This document shows, one piece after another, positions 1-12,180 of a DNA stretch of 64,000 nucleotides. Source of the stretch: Penaeus vannamei (lineage: Eukaryota > Arthropoda > Malacostraca > Decapoda > Penaeidae); assembly GCF_042767895.1 (NCBI RefSeq), contig NC_091565.1, forward strand, positions 24,032,955-24,096,954, read 5' to 3'. Within the stretch, counting starts at the first letter, position 1, and each line of letters starts with the position of its first letter. Made by a program: the position numbers and the translations under genes. Under the pieces are notes generated by a model. It was not told where the DNA came from. It saw only the letters and a program-made list of their open reading frames with translations, and made no database searches.

Positions 1-90
1 CACTACTGTATAGCAAAACTGGCATTTTCAGGGCCTTGAAAACGCGTAGCTTGGTCCTTCTGCACAAATACAAGCATCTCCAGATACTAT
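1..90 (-). mobile_element. Start of the mirrored second reverse-transcriptase remnant
   Basis: Reverse complement of about 33169-33258, cut by the window edge. The rest would lie to the left of the window. Confidence 0.65.
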
Positions 91-93
91 TGT

Positions 94-364
94 CGATGTT
101 TAATATTTAATGTTTGAAAATAAATGTACTAGACATCAAGGGTCATGTAGCACTATGGTAAAGTATTGCGTCGGAAAGGGCAAAGTTAAAGATTACGATA
201 AAATGCGTTAGATGTCAAAGGTTTAAGAGCATTATAGTATAGTATGGTAGTGAAAAGGGAATAGGGGAGTAAGTGAACTAGAGCAGAAATTAGTATAGAG
301 GGAAGGGGAGGGCGATCGAGTAAATTATAGTGTATCTGTCACTGGGTATAGGATAAATTTTCAA
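94..364 (-). mobile_element. Mirror copy of 3' UTR fragments
   Basis: Reverse complement of 32895-33165. Confidence 0.7.
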
Positions 365-1463
365 GGAAGAATAGATACATGAAGTGTACTGCCTCCAGTA
401 AAACACTAGCAGTCAGTTAAACCTTTACTGTCATGTTCCCAAGCTGGTAGGTATGAGCAGAGTATCCAACTTGCAAGATGACAACATACACGTACGCGTG
501 AGCGTGCACGCGATTGTGAGGTGAAAAGCTGTAAGAAAATAAATCTTCACAGTTTTGGAAATAAAAAGTTGTACACAAATAAAGTAAATGAATCATACAA
601 ATATCAAATAATATTAATACAATATGAGATAGAAATATTAAGAACAAATCAATAGAAAATTATAAAAATACTGCAAGACTAGCATACATGTAAACATTGA
701 ACAAACAAATGACTTCTTATTCCTTATACTATTTTATGACATTTCCTGAGTTAATTAAGGCACTTTATAAAAGATCAATAACTAAAGACTAGATACTTTA
801 AATGAAAAGGAAACAAAACATTATGGTAATTTTCTATATTACGTCCGCATAACCGATATCGACGATTTTGGTATCGTTGGATTCCTCTCACTCTATACAA
901 TGCAAATATGTAGGTTTTATTGCGCGGAAACCCCCCGTTAGCGACAAACTTGGCCCCGATAGCGGGGGCGACGATGTCGGAGCATTATTCTTTGGTATAT
1001 AACTGAAATAAAGCTTGGTAAAAATATAAGAGTACAATAGGAATGGCACTTACTTATATCACATAATTTCAAGTTATATATCACGTAAAAGACACAACTT
1101 TGTTATTAACATATGCTCTAACATCTGAACAATACATTATTAACAGTGTAAATAGTTGACTTACAGTGTGGCTAGCCCAAATCTTCATAAAACAAGAATA
1201 ATTTAAAAGTACGCAGCACAAGACGTCTCACGTGGCTCTCTAAAGGGGCTCCACGGATTCACAACAATGCGTTTTTGTAGGGCGTTCGTACAACTCTAAC
1301 GTCACTGTAGCCAACGTTACAAACTAAATGAAATTAAATAATCATTCTCATGTTAATACGTTAAATCAAATAAATTCTTGATCTAAATTCTATATATATA
1401 TAATATCAGACAAGGAATCCTTGATTCCTTTACATGAAGAGTAAGAGAAGAATCCGGGGAGAG
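365..1463. other. Mirror of the AT-rich stretch with dispersed repeat
   Basis: Reverse complement of 31796-32894. One residue of the chance open frame differs (V versus A). Confidence 0.5.
819..981 (-). repeat. Dispersed 160-bp repeat, copy 1 (mirror of copy 2)
   Basis: Reverse complement of 32278-32440. It is the same genomic copy if the arms are alleles. Confidence 0.75.
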
Positions 1464-2554
1464 GGGAGGGTGTTAGATATCAAAGATTAGAGTGTGTTAT
1501 AGGAAAGTATGGTAATGAAAAGGGAAAGGAGGCAAGTAAATGAAGTAGAGCAGTGATAAATAAATGGGAAAGGTTAAGCAAGCAGAGTGAATTGCATTAT
1601 ATCTGTGACTGGGGAAGGAATAGGGATAATAGGTGAGAACGTTAAATATGGTTGTCTTAGTAGTAGGGGATTAGGTATCTGAGAGTTGAGATAAAGGATC
1701 AGGAATAGGTGAAGGAGTAATGTCTGGGGGTTCAGTAGGGACGGTAGGGTCTGGGGAAGGGTATTGTGACTGGGGAAGGAGTAGGGACATTGATCAAGGA
1801 AAACAGAGGTGGCCGTTGGAGAAGTAGGAGGCGAAGAGTCCAGGGGTTGAGAAAAGGAGACGGGGAAGGGGAAGGTGGTGAAGCCTCAGGAAAAATGTCT
1901 GGAGAGGAGGGTCTGTAGGACACTGTTGTGGTAGAGAAGATTCGTGTGAGTATTCAAATGGAAGTGGTAGAGAGGGTGGGGTATGTTGGTAGGGTGTAGG
2001 AGGAAGAGGGGTGGAAGGAACTTGGGGAAGAGGAGGATGAATATCTGCAAATACTTTGAATGTAGCAGGAGTACGAACAGAGGGATTGGGGATGAGGGAG
2101 CGGAGTGTTCCCTTGGGTCATCTTTAGGAAGTTTTGGATGTCTTCAAGGGTTTATGGAGGGGAATTAGGTATAGAGGACTGAGAAACAAAGGTTCTCTTA
2201 TAAGGAGGAGAAGAGGAGATAGATATCTGAGGAACAGATAAAGAGGGTGTAGGAGAGCATAGAGTGGAACGTTTACGTTGTCTGGCACAACCACTAAAGT
2301 GAGGAGGAGGGTTAGGTATTGGGAAAGTGGTAGAGATTGGGGTATCTGGATTTAGGATGGAAAATGGATTGGACTGGTGGATAGGGTGAGTAGACATAGG
2401 GCGTAGGTTCTGGGTATAGGGGGAAAGATACCTTGGGATTTGCAGAAACGTAGGACTATTTTGAAATAAGTTGAGAAAAACATCGTCGTCATGCTTCCTG
2501 TCTGCCTTCACATTCAAACTTATAGGCAGGACAGCTCATATAAAACACAGCGGT
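1464..2554 (-). mobile_element. Mirror copy of ORF1-tail/3' UTR remnant
   Basis: Reverse complement of 30705-31795. Confidence 0.7.
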
Positions 2555-2753
2555 CTGTACAGCGAAATGGTTAATGGTTAAAATAAATGTGCTAGACATC
2601 TAAGGCCATATAGCACTATAAGAAGGTATAGTAAAGGGGGATGTCGGGTGATAGTTGCTATGTGTCAACTATCTAGAGTAGTGTTGAAAGGTTGAAGATG
2701 GGGGAAAAGATTATGGTGGTTTAGGTAAGGGAGTTAGATCAAGTGAAGGATAT

Positions 2754-5700
2754 TTATGCATCTGAGGAAGGAGAACAGGTTGTCAAGGCAGAAGCTGTGG
2801 GATTCTGTAAGGATGTCTGATATGTTAGGAGGTCGGTGAAGGGAGGATAGGTGTGGAAAAGCAGAGGTACGTGCTGTATTAAAGCGTGGACAGGACAAGA
2901 GAATGTGTGGAACTGAAAGACGTTACATAGAGGACATAGGGGTGGGTCTGAGCGTGACATTAGATAGGCGTGTGTTAGGCGAGTGTGGCCAATACGTAAG
3001 CGTGCGAGGGCCGTCTCCCAACGTCTGTTTTTGTGAAATGGAGCTGACCAAGAGGAAATTGATGGTTTTACAGTATGTAATTTATTGTGGTCTTGACCAA
3101 AAAGATTGCCATCGGGTATACAAGAAGGTTTTAAAGTGGGGGTAATAATCCGTAGTTGGAATATGTGAGAAGCGTAGTTGAGGTGATGTGGACATTGCGG
3201 TATAACGTGCAAGAGTATCTGCCTGTTCATTGCCGGGGATTCCAACATGGCTGGGTACCCAGCAAAATCTGACAGATTTGTGACGTGTGGATAGTTAGAA
3301 CAACCAGTTCTGGATCTTACAGACATGGGGATTAGTCGAGTATATAGACTTTATGAGGGTTAGAGAATTACGGGAGTCAGTAAAAATAGTAAAAGAGGAA
3401 GGGGGATGAGTATATGCGTCTTAAGGCCAAAAGGCTTAAAATTTCTGTAGTAAGGACACTAGATTCAGGAGGGAGGGTGTATTTGAAAGTGTAATTTGGG
3501 AATGTTACTGCGAATCCAGCTCCTGAGATGGATTTGGAACCGTCAGTGTAAACATGAATACTGGAGGAATGAATGGAGACATGGTCAAGGAAAGGAGTGA
3601 GAAGGATAGAGGGGGGGATATCTGATTTTGGTGGGTCAGGGAAAACTGAGGAACAAATACAGGGGTTAGGTATAAGCCATGGAGGAATGGAATGGACAGA
3701 AATTGGGAGAGGTCGGAGGTGAGGAAAAGGGAAATGGGAGAGTAGGGTATCCATGCGTACGGGGAGAGGAGTTGGTAAACGTGGAGAAGAGGTAAAGGTA
3801 TGAAGTAAGGATTGTGGGATAGTTAGTTTGGTAAGGGAAAATTGGTGAAATCGAGCATAGCATCAAAGAGAGAAGTGCTCGACGTCGAGAAAGGGACGGC
3901 ATGCCTAATTCAGTATATAGGCTCTCAACTGGAGAGGAGCGGAAGGCACATAGGGCTAAGTGGAAACCGCTATGGTGGATTGTATCAAGGTGAGCAAGAA
4001 GAGAGGTTGAGGCAGAGGAGTAGATATGGCATCCATAATCTAGAGTGGAGAGAATCAAGGTAACATGAAGATTGAGGAGAGTTTTGCGATCTGAGCCCCA
4101 GGAGATATGTGAAAGAGTTTGTAAGATTCGGAGGCGGCGTTGAGCTTTTTCTTTGATGTACAAGATATGGTCTCGCCAGGACAATTTGGAATCAAATATA
4201 ACGCCTAGGAATTTGCCAGAAGAATGGTATTGGAGTGGAGCGTTATATAAGAAGAGTGGGGGTTTGGGAGCCGTATATGAGCGAGAAAAAAGGATGGGGA
4301 AAGATTTAGAGGTAGAGAAGCAAAAGCCATGGTTGGTGGCCCAAGAAGTTACTGATGTTCTTGCAGACTGAAGGAATTGACAGAGATCTGGTATGGATGT
4401 GCCAGATGCATAGATGGTTAAGTCATCAACATATAGTGATGCCCGGGCTCCTGGTGGTAGAACTGAGGCTGTTATTTACAGCAAGAAGGAATAAAGTGGT
4501 ACTAAGCACACTTCCTTGTGGGACGCCTTCGAATTGAGGAAAGGATGATGACGTGGAAGAGGCAATTTTGACCTTGAAGGTACTTTTAGAAAGGAAGGAT
4601 TTGATGAAAACGCCCATGTTTCCACGTACACCTAAGGAGGACAATTGTTGGAGGATATGGTATCGCCATGTGGTATCATATGCTTTTTCTAGATCAAAGA
4701 ATATGGCTAATACGGATTCATGGCGTGCAAATGCCGATGTAATATATGTCTCGAAATGGGCAAGTGGGTCTGCTGTACTTCGGCCACGTCGGAAACCAAA
4801 CTGGGAAGGGGGAAGGAGATTATGAGATTCAAGATACCACATTAAGCGGGTTAACCATTCGTTCTAGTAGTTTGCACAAGCAGCTAGTTAGAGCTATGGG
4901 CGGTAATCTTGGGGTAGGGTACCTGATTTATTGGGTTTTAAGAAAGGTAGGATAAGAGCATCTCGCTAATGAGAAGGAAAATTTCCTGACGTCCGTATGT
5001 GGTTGAAAATAGTTAAAAGGAAGGATAGAGAGGAAGATGGGAGGTGTCGGAGCATACAATAGTGAATACCATCAGGGCCTTCATATGAGTTGTGGCACGA
5101 CTGTAATGCAGCGTTGAGTTCAGAAGAAGAAGAAGAGGATACGGTGAAGGTAATAGGGGTGCGTTCCTTGATGGTTTTAATGGAAGAAAAGTGTGGGGAA
5201 TGGTGAGAGCCACTACTGACCTGGCTGAAATAGTTGCCCAGTTCATTAGCTACTTCGACAAGCTCAGAGATGAGAATATCTCGAATATGGAGGACGGGTG
5301 CAGGATGGGGGGGATGTTGCCTGATAGTTTATGGATCCGTCGCCAAACAGCTGAAATAGATGTAGATGTAATTGAGGAAACATAATTTTGCCAGCTATTT
5401 GTTTTGCTGCTTTTAATTGTACGGCGAAGATGGGCAGATGCTCTTTTAAAGGAAATAAGGGCTGATTGCTGGTGAGGGGTGCCTCGTTTGTAGCGATAGC
5501 TGTTCCAGGCTGTTCGTTTTAAGCGGAGCGCTTTGGTGCAATCAGAATTCCACCATGGAACACATTTAGAGGTATAAGGTCTTGAAGTTCGAGGAATGGC
5601 TGTATAGGCAGCTCTTAGGATCGTGGTTGTAAAACAATGTAGCATATCTGAAATGGACGGTAAGGGGGTGGAGGGATAGGTATAGTAAAGAGTGAAGTGA

Positions 5701-6498
5701 AAGTATGCCAGTCAGCTCTATCAAAGCACCAGCGTGGAGGATTAGGAAGTGGTACATATGAAGTAGGAGAAAGGAGTATTGGGAAGTGGTCACTATAGGG
5801 GAAGTGGTCTAGAACTGACCAATGGAAATCTAGATGTAAAGTAGGAGAGCATAGAGAGAGGTCAAGGCATGAAAAGGATTGTGTGCGCATGTCAAAGTGT
5901 GTGGGGCGATCTGAATTAAGAATACTTAGGTTATTTGTGAAGAGGAAGCGTTCTAGAGATCGGCCTCGGGAGTTGGTGGTAGAGTCACCCCACAGAGTGT
6001 GGCGGCAGTTGAAATCACCAACTATGAGGAAAGGTGGTTGAAGTGTCAAAGGCAGTCACCAACTATGAGGAAAGGTGGTTGAAGTGTCAAAGGCAGTCAC
6101 CAACTATGAGGAAAGGTGGTTGAAGTGTCAAAGGCAGTCACCAACTATGAGGAAAGGTGGTTGAAGTGTCAAAGGCAGTAAAGTCAATGGGATGGGATGG
6201 GGAGAAGTAGACTGAAATCACTGTGATCCAGCGGCGAAAAAAAGATGCGAATAGCTGTGCACGGGACAGTAGTTTGTATGGGAGGTATGACATAAGGTGT
6301 TTTATGATGGATAAGTATAGACGAGACATAAAGGGAGTGTGGGAAGAGATAAAATGGTAATTGGGAATTGGAATAGGAGGGTGTGTGAGGAAAGTCTCTT
6401 GGAGGCAGATAATAGATGGATTATAAGAAGCAAGGATATGACGTAGGTCTGATCTATGAGAGCGGAAACCGCGAATATTCCAATGTAGGAGAGCTATA
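2754..6498 (-). pseudogene. Mirror copy of ORF2, multiply broken
   Basis: Counterpart of 26761-30505. All recognisable endonuclease, RT and RNase H motifs and all frame breaks recur. The YVDD codons lie at 4422-4433. Confidence 0.86.
6016..6179. repeat. 41-bp tandem repeat, mirror copy
   Basis: Same four-copy array in reverse complement, with no difference in copy number between arms. Confidence 0.95.
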
Positions 6499-6680
6499 TC
6501 CTAGTTGATTTATGAATGATAACACATGTACGTGTTGGGGAATTTGAAGGGGAAGGAGCTAGGGGGTGTAAAGGAGGGATATTAGGAGGTAGGGAATCTG
6601 GAGAAGGGCATTGTTGTGCCATGAGTGATTCTCGTGTGTATCCGGGAGGGAGTGCAAAGGATAGAGGGGATGGAGGGAGG

Positions 6681-8560
6681 GAGAATGTGTCTATATTTGG
6701 GGTTGAAGGGGGTGGGTTGTGTTGGGAGGGAGTAGATGTGTGGGGAGTATTAGCGTTAGGAGGATGAATATCGGAAGGATGGATAGTTGGAGTTGAAGGG
6801 GATGTGTTGTCTTGGGAGGGATTAGGAGGAAAGGGTGTAGGGGTGCTGTGAGTAAGAGGGGATGCATATCAGGAGGATGGGTATTGGGAGGATGGATATC
6901 AGTGGTGGATGGGATTGAGGGGGTTAGGTTGTGTTGAGAGGGAGGAGGAGGAAGGGGTGTAGGGGGAATATTAGTAGGAGGGGTATGAATATCGGCAACA
7001 ACTTCAAGTGTGGAGGGAGCATGAGTTATGGGATCTTGTGTTTCAAGCATATAGCTTTGAATGTCATCCAGTGAAGTTTGTTGGAGTTTTGTGAGAAGGT
7101 AATTGTTTTTGCAATGGAATTGGTTGGAGAATTTTGTGGAACAAAGGTTTTCTTATGAGGGGGGGAAGAGGAGACTGGTGTCTCAGGAACAAAGGTATAG
7201 GTAGGTGGAGGTGACTGTGCTGTAGGGGAAGAAGGGTTAGAACGTTTAGTCTGTCTACTGCGAGTAGTGCGGGGAGGGAGAGTGGTTGGTGTTGGGGCTG
7301 TAGTTGAGATAGCTGTGGTTGAGATTGGGGTGTCTGGGTTTAGAGTGGCAAAGGAATTGGTCTGAGGGATGTAGAATGTAGAAGTGGTAATGGGGACATT
7401 TTGAGGTGGAGGGGGAAGGGCTGAGCGAACGATGTTGCTAGAATATGGAGTATGAGAGAAACCTTGTCGACGTGCTTCCTGTCTGGCTTCACGTAAAGTG
7501 TGACCATTTTTGTATCTGAGAGTTGCTACCTCAGATTCAAACTTGACAGCCTCTATAAAATACATTATGGGGGCCGCCGCAGTTAGCACATGTTCGTGTT
7601 TGTGCTGAGCAGTTTGATCGATTATGACCAGGTTGGGCACATGTGGGGCATCGGTCTGTGGAACGGCAATGTTTGGCAGGATGTCCAAAGTGCCAACAGT
7701 TTTGACAATGACGGGGAGGGGGTTGGTATGGTCGAACAGGGAGGGATTGTCCACCAATGTAGATACGTACGGGAAGGTTATGTGTACGGAAGGTAATTTT
7801 GGCAATATTGGTCGGATTCTTTTGTTGACCTTTAGGAGGAATGGTGTAGCAATGTACTGATTTCACAGCTTGGTCTTTGAGGCATCCTAATAAGTCTTCT
7901 CCACAGTCTGACCAATCTTTGGTATCGACTAGGCAGTTTGCTGGGGAGAGAGAGACAGTTCCGGTACAGGTATTAAGGGTTGGATGAGGTTCTGCAGGAA
8001 TGGGGTTGCCAGAATGATTACTTAAATTTGAGTGCTATAGATTCAGTTTCTGATCTGACTGTTACCAGACGGGAGCGATCGCGTCTGGTATAAAAAGGGA
8101 CTCTGCCTACTTGTTTTTGGAGGCATTGTTGAAAGAGAAGAGTGTTGCCTGAGTAAGGAGCTGTAGAAGGGATCACGAAAAATCGATCCCATTTAGCTGG
8201 GCTAAACAGAGTATTTAAGATATCTGTAGGGTTGGTGGTGGTGGATGGTCGGGGACGTGTGGAAGAGGGAGTATTACGGAATGATGGAGAATAAGGTTGC
8301 AAGGTAGTAATAAGGGAGGATTGGTTGTTTGATGAAAGTTGCAGGGGTGGAGTTGAATTAGAGGAAGTTGGGTGGGTAGGAATGTCTTCTGGAGATTGAT
8401 TCTCTGCTTGGGTGGGTAATGCACTAGTAGGCATTGAGGAGTGGGCAGTAGTTTCAGTGTTCGGAGCCGTGGTCAAAGGAGAGCCTGGGTTGGGGCTATT
8501 TGATAAAGGGGCTAGCCTCATAGCCTCTAATAAAGGGATTACATTTTCATTACTGGTCAT
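6681..8560 (-). pseudogene. Mirror copy of ORF1, frameshifted
   Basis: Counterpart of 24699-26578 with the same breaks. One visible residue difference lies in the N-terminal part (SSMPTSA here, SSMLTSA in the other arm). Confidence 0.82.
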
Positions 8561-8908
8561 GGGGTACCTGGATTACGTAAATAGGCCTAATCGATCCAAC
8601 TCCTTTCGCTACTGAAGGTAAGGGCTAGATTAGTCAGGAGAACCGTGCCCATAGTTCCCGCAGGCCGTTCAGGAGTGGCACTAGGTCAGCCTTTTATCCT
8701 CTCAGCACGGCTCTCCCACCTTAGGAAGTAGATAGCAGAAGGGGATGGAAAAGAGACGGAAACAAAAGCTGGAGAGGAAAAAGACCATGCAAAATTAGTT
8801 GAGCCGAGGGCTGAGGCCCTAGGCAGGGGAGATCCCTGTATTGGGTCTCAGTCTTCGTCTCCTAAGCCCCCCCACGACAGCAAAGGGCAAGGGATTGGGG
8901 GGGGACTC

Positions 8909-10657
8909 TCTTGATACTACACTGCCACTTCCATCCCCTGCTCCCATGTCTTAACCCCCAGACATCCTTACCTCTCGGACATACATTACCACCCATAATA
9001 GCTGTTGAATGATCTGCAATGGCTCTGCTGCAGTGGAACATTAGAGGCTTTCGTTCACACAGACCTGACCTCCGCCATCTTCTCTCCTCTTGCAATCCAT
9101 CTATCGTCTGCCTCCAAGAAACCTTCCTCACACATCCTCCAGTACCACTTCCCAACTACCATTTTATGTCACTCCCTCTCTCTATATTTGCCCCTTCCAT
9201 ACTTGTCCATCATAAAACACCATATATCATACCTCCTTTACAAAGCACCATACCTTGCAGAGTTATCCGGATTTTCCTCAGAAATGCTCCAATACTTCAC
9301 AACTAATGTTCTAAATACAGCCGATATAACCATCCCTCGAACCTCCCAACCTTATACCTCAAAATGTGTTCCATGGTGGAACCTTGAAAGCGTTTCATTT
9401 GAAGCGCGCAGCTTGGAATAGCTACCGACACAAGAGGGGCACCCCCAGTCAATTAACAGCCTTCGTATACTTTAAAAAAGCATCAGCTTTTTGTAAGTAT
9501 ATGAAGGCTTCGCCGTACAATCCATAACTCCATGACAAACAACTGGAAAAACTATGTATCCTCCATAACAACCTCCAAACCAATCTCTGCATTCTGGCGG
9601 CGAATCAATAAATTATCCGGAAAATATCCTCCTCATCTTGCCCCTGTCCTCCATATTCATAATAATCTCATCTCTGATCCTCGTCAAGTAGCTACTGAAC
9701 TTGGTGCCTTTTTCAGCCAAGTCAGTAGTGGCTCTCATCTTTCTCCTCATTTCTCTTCCTTTAAATTGGACAACGAGCGCACTCCTATCTCCTCCCTGTC
9801 ATCTACAGAACCTTATAATCCACCCTTTCTTCGGAGATCTATCATGCACTTCAGTCATGCTGCAACACCCATGAAAGCCCAGACAATATACATTACCGTA
9901 TGCTACGACACCTTTCTCCTACTTCCTTATCCTTCTTTCTTTCAATATTCAATAACATATGGACGACTGGAAACTTTCCTCCCCACTGGAGAGAAGCCAT
10001 AGTACTACCTTTCCTGAAACTTAAGAAAACAGGTACTTTTCCCCAAGACTACTACCGCCACTTACAAGCTGCCTATGCAAATCAATGGAGAGGATGATAA
10101 ATTTCAGGTTAATGTGGTACCTAAAATACCACAATCATTTCGGATTTCTTTGCGGCAAAAGCACAGCTAATCCACTAGCCTATGTAGAAACATTAATCAC
10201 ATCAGCATTTGCACGCCATGAGTCCATATTAGCCGTCTTTTTTGATCTCGAAAAAGCACGATACTCCTTGGCTGCACCATATACTACAACAGCTATGTCT
10301 CCACGGAATAAGTGGAAACATGGATGTTTTTATGAAATCCTTCCTCTTTGACCGTACCTTCCGTGTCAGATTTGCCTTTTCCACTTCCCCCTCTTTTCCT
10401 CAATTTGAAGGTGTCCCACAAGGCAGTGTACTGAGCACCACACTGTTCCTCATAGCTGTAAACGGATTAGTTTCCGCTTTACCACCAAGAATCCGTTCAT
10501 CACTGTATATAGATGATCTAGCCATCTTCGCCTCTGGCCCTTCCATAAAAGTTTTCCATCAACTTATCCAGTTGTTAATAACATCAATCACTTCCATAGC
10601 TTTTGTTTCTCTACCTCTAAAATCTGCTCCATCCATTTCTCTTGTTCACGTATAGGC
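8909..10657 (+). mobile_element. Mirror copy of endonuclease/RT fragment
   Basis: Plus-strand counterpart of 22621-24350. It carries three extra segments relative to the right arm: 3 bp near 9628, 7 bp near 10110 and 9 bp near 10355. Substitutions cluster at about 10490-10590. The differences fall in dead coding sequence. Confidence 0.85.
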
Positions 10658-10978
10658 TCCCAATCTCCACTCCTTTATGATTGGCACGAGGTCAACCTTT
10701 CATCCTTTCAACACGACTCTTACATCTTAGCAATTAGATTGGGAAAGATAAGAGGGGGGAGATCCCCCGCCTCGGGTCTCAGTCTCCAAAGCCCCCCACA
10801 ACAACAACGGGCAAGGGATTGGGGAGGGGCGAAGGAAAAGGAAAGGGGGAGTAGAAAAGACCAAGCAAAATTAGTTGAGTCGAGGGCCAAGGTTTAAAGG
10901 TCAGGATGATCCCCAACAATGGGCCTCAAGTCTCCGTCTTATAATCCCCAGGACAACAACGAAAACGGGATGGGGAAG
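10658..10978 (-). mobile_element. Mirror copy of tandem 5' UTR modules
   Basis: Reverse complement of 22300-22620, bounded by the plus-strand endonuclease/RT fragment on its left and by the tentative gene on its right. Confidence 0.7.
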
Positions 10979-11004
10979 AGGACAATAATACGAAATCTTA
11001 AATA

Positions 11005-11962
11005 CTACATCTTTATAAAAAATACCACGTGACAAAGATGGGATGTAAAGTTATGGAAAATTTGAATATAGTCTAGCTCTTTACAACTATTCCATACTTT
11101 CATCGAAGAGGATACTCTGTAGCCAAGATCTAATAGATTTCCAGTTTCACTTAGCATACTTGGCCATTGCAGTGATGTTTGTGATGGTGGATGGTTAATG
11201 GTTAATTTGAATGCTAAAGATGACCCATGCTTGGCAGGTACACTTTCTTCAGTATGTAAAATTGGTCTGATTAATAAATTAGCCTCAACATCAACCATAT
11301 CAAGTTCACGCTTTAATAACAACTTGCAATTTCAAATACAGGAAGATTTTATTTATATATGTATAAAAACAATGGGGCACATCCTAATGGATCACCATAC
11401 TACAAATATTGTTGAAATCCACTAAATCTCCATGCCTTGGATTCAACATTAGAATTCTAAACAGGATTTTTACTGAAAGTGAGTAAAACAAGAATATATT
11501 TAGAAAAATGTATAAGCAAAACATTTTATGATACTGATATATGTTTTACTACTTATATGGAATATTCTCTAGGGAAAGACATGGGAATTCCACTGAATAC
11601 CTGGTTTCTTGGTTAGAACTTAATGACTGATTTACTTTAATTATGACAAATGACATACCTACAAAATCTGGTATGTATTTAGTATGAAGTACACATCTAA
11701 AGATGTTTACAGCTTCACTACCATCAATCTGACAATGAAACAAGTTAAATATAGTATAGACACACCAGCATTATATATGACACCTAAAGCTAAAAAATCC
11801 TTTTTTTCTTTTTTTACACAATTGTCCTTATGAATATATAAAATACTTTATTGTACTTGATGTCAAAACTAACTTTTCACTTAAATGTTTGTATCTGTCT
11901 GCACCTACACATAGGTTAATGAGTAGTTGTGTCTTGTTAATAATTTCATTTTCTGTAACCAT
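11005..11962 (-). CDS. Mirror copy of the tentative gene downstream of RFC1
   Basis: Reverse-complement copy of the model at 21316-22273. The segments are 11005-11322, 11396-11472, 11659-11728 and a start near 11962. All candidate splice sites are preserved, as expected from the near identity of the arms, so this copy adds no independent support for coding function. Confidence 0.22.
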
Positions 11963-12180
11963 TGAACAAAACTAGGATTTCTCTTTCTTCAAATAATATA
12001 TTTTTTTGCATATTTTCAGCAGCTACAGATAGCTTTTACTTCTCATTACAGTTTCAATACTTTCCAAAAGAATATCATACTAATTCAAGTGAATTTCAAA
12101 GAACTCTTATATAAATCTGTAACACCTTACAGAAATACTGACACTAACATGCTTCCATCATCCCTATTATCTCTTACTTC

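Larger units (their letters stand above)
2569..8908 (-). mobile_element. Mirror copy of the near full-length I-like retrotransposon
   Basis: Reverse-complement copy of 24351-30690 with no length change. The same frameshifts, stops and the internal 41-bp tandem expansion are present. Both arms therefore descend from one already dead insertion. Confidence 0.88.

Noticed and set aside
7590..7860. Open frames opposite to the CCHC knuckle region, and similar antisense frames along both arms
   Set aside because: They are shadows of the retrotransposon coding strand, with no domain signature.
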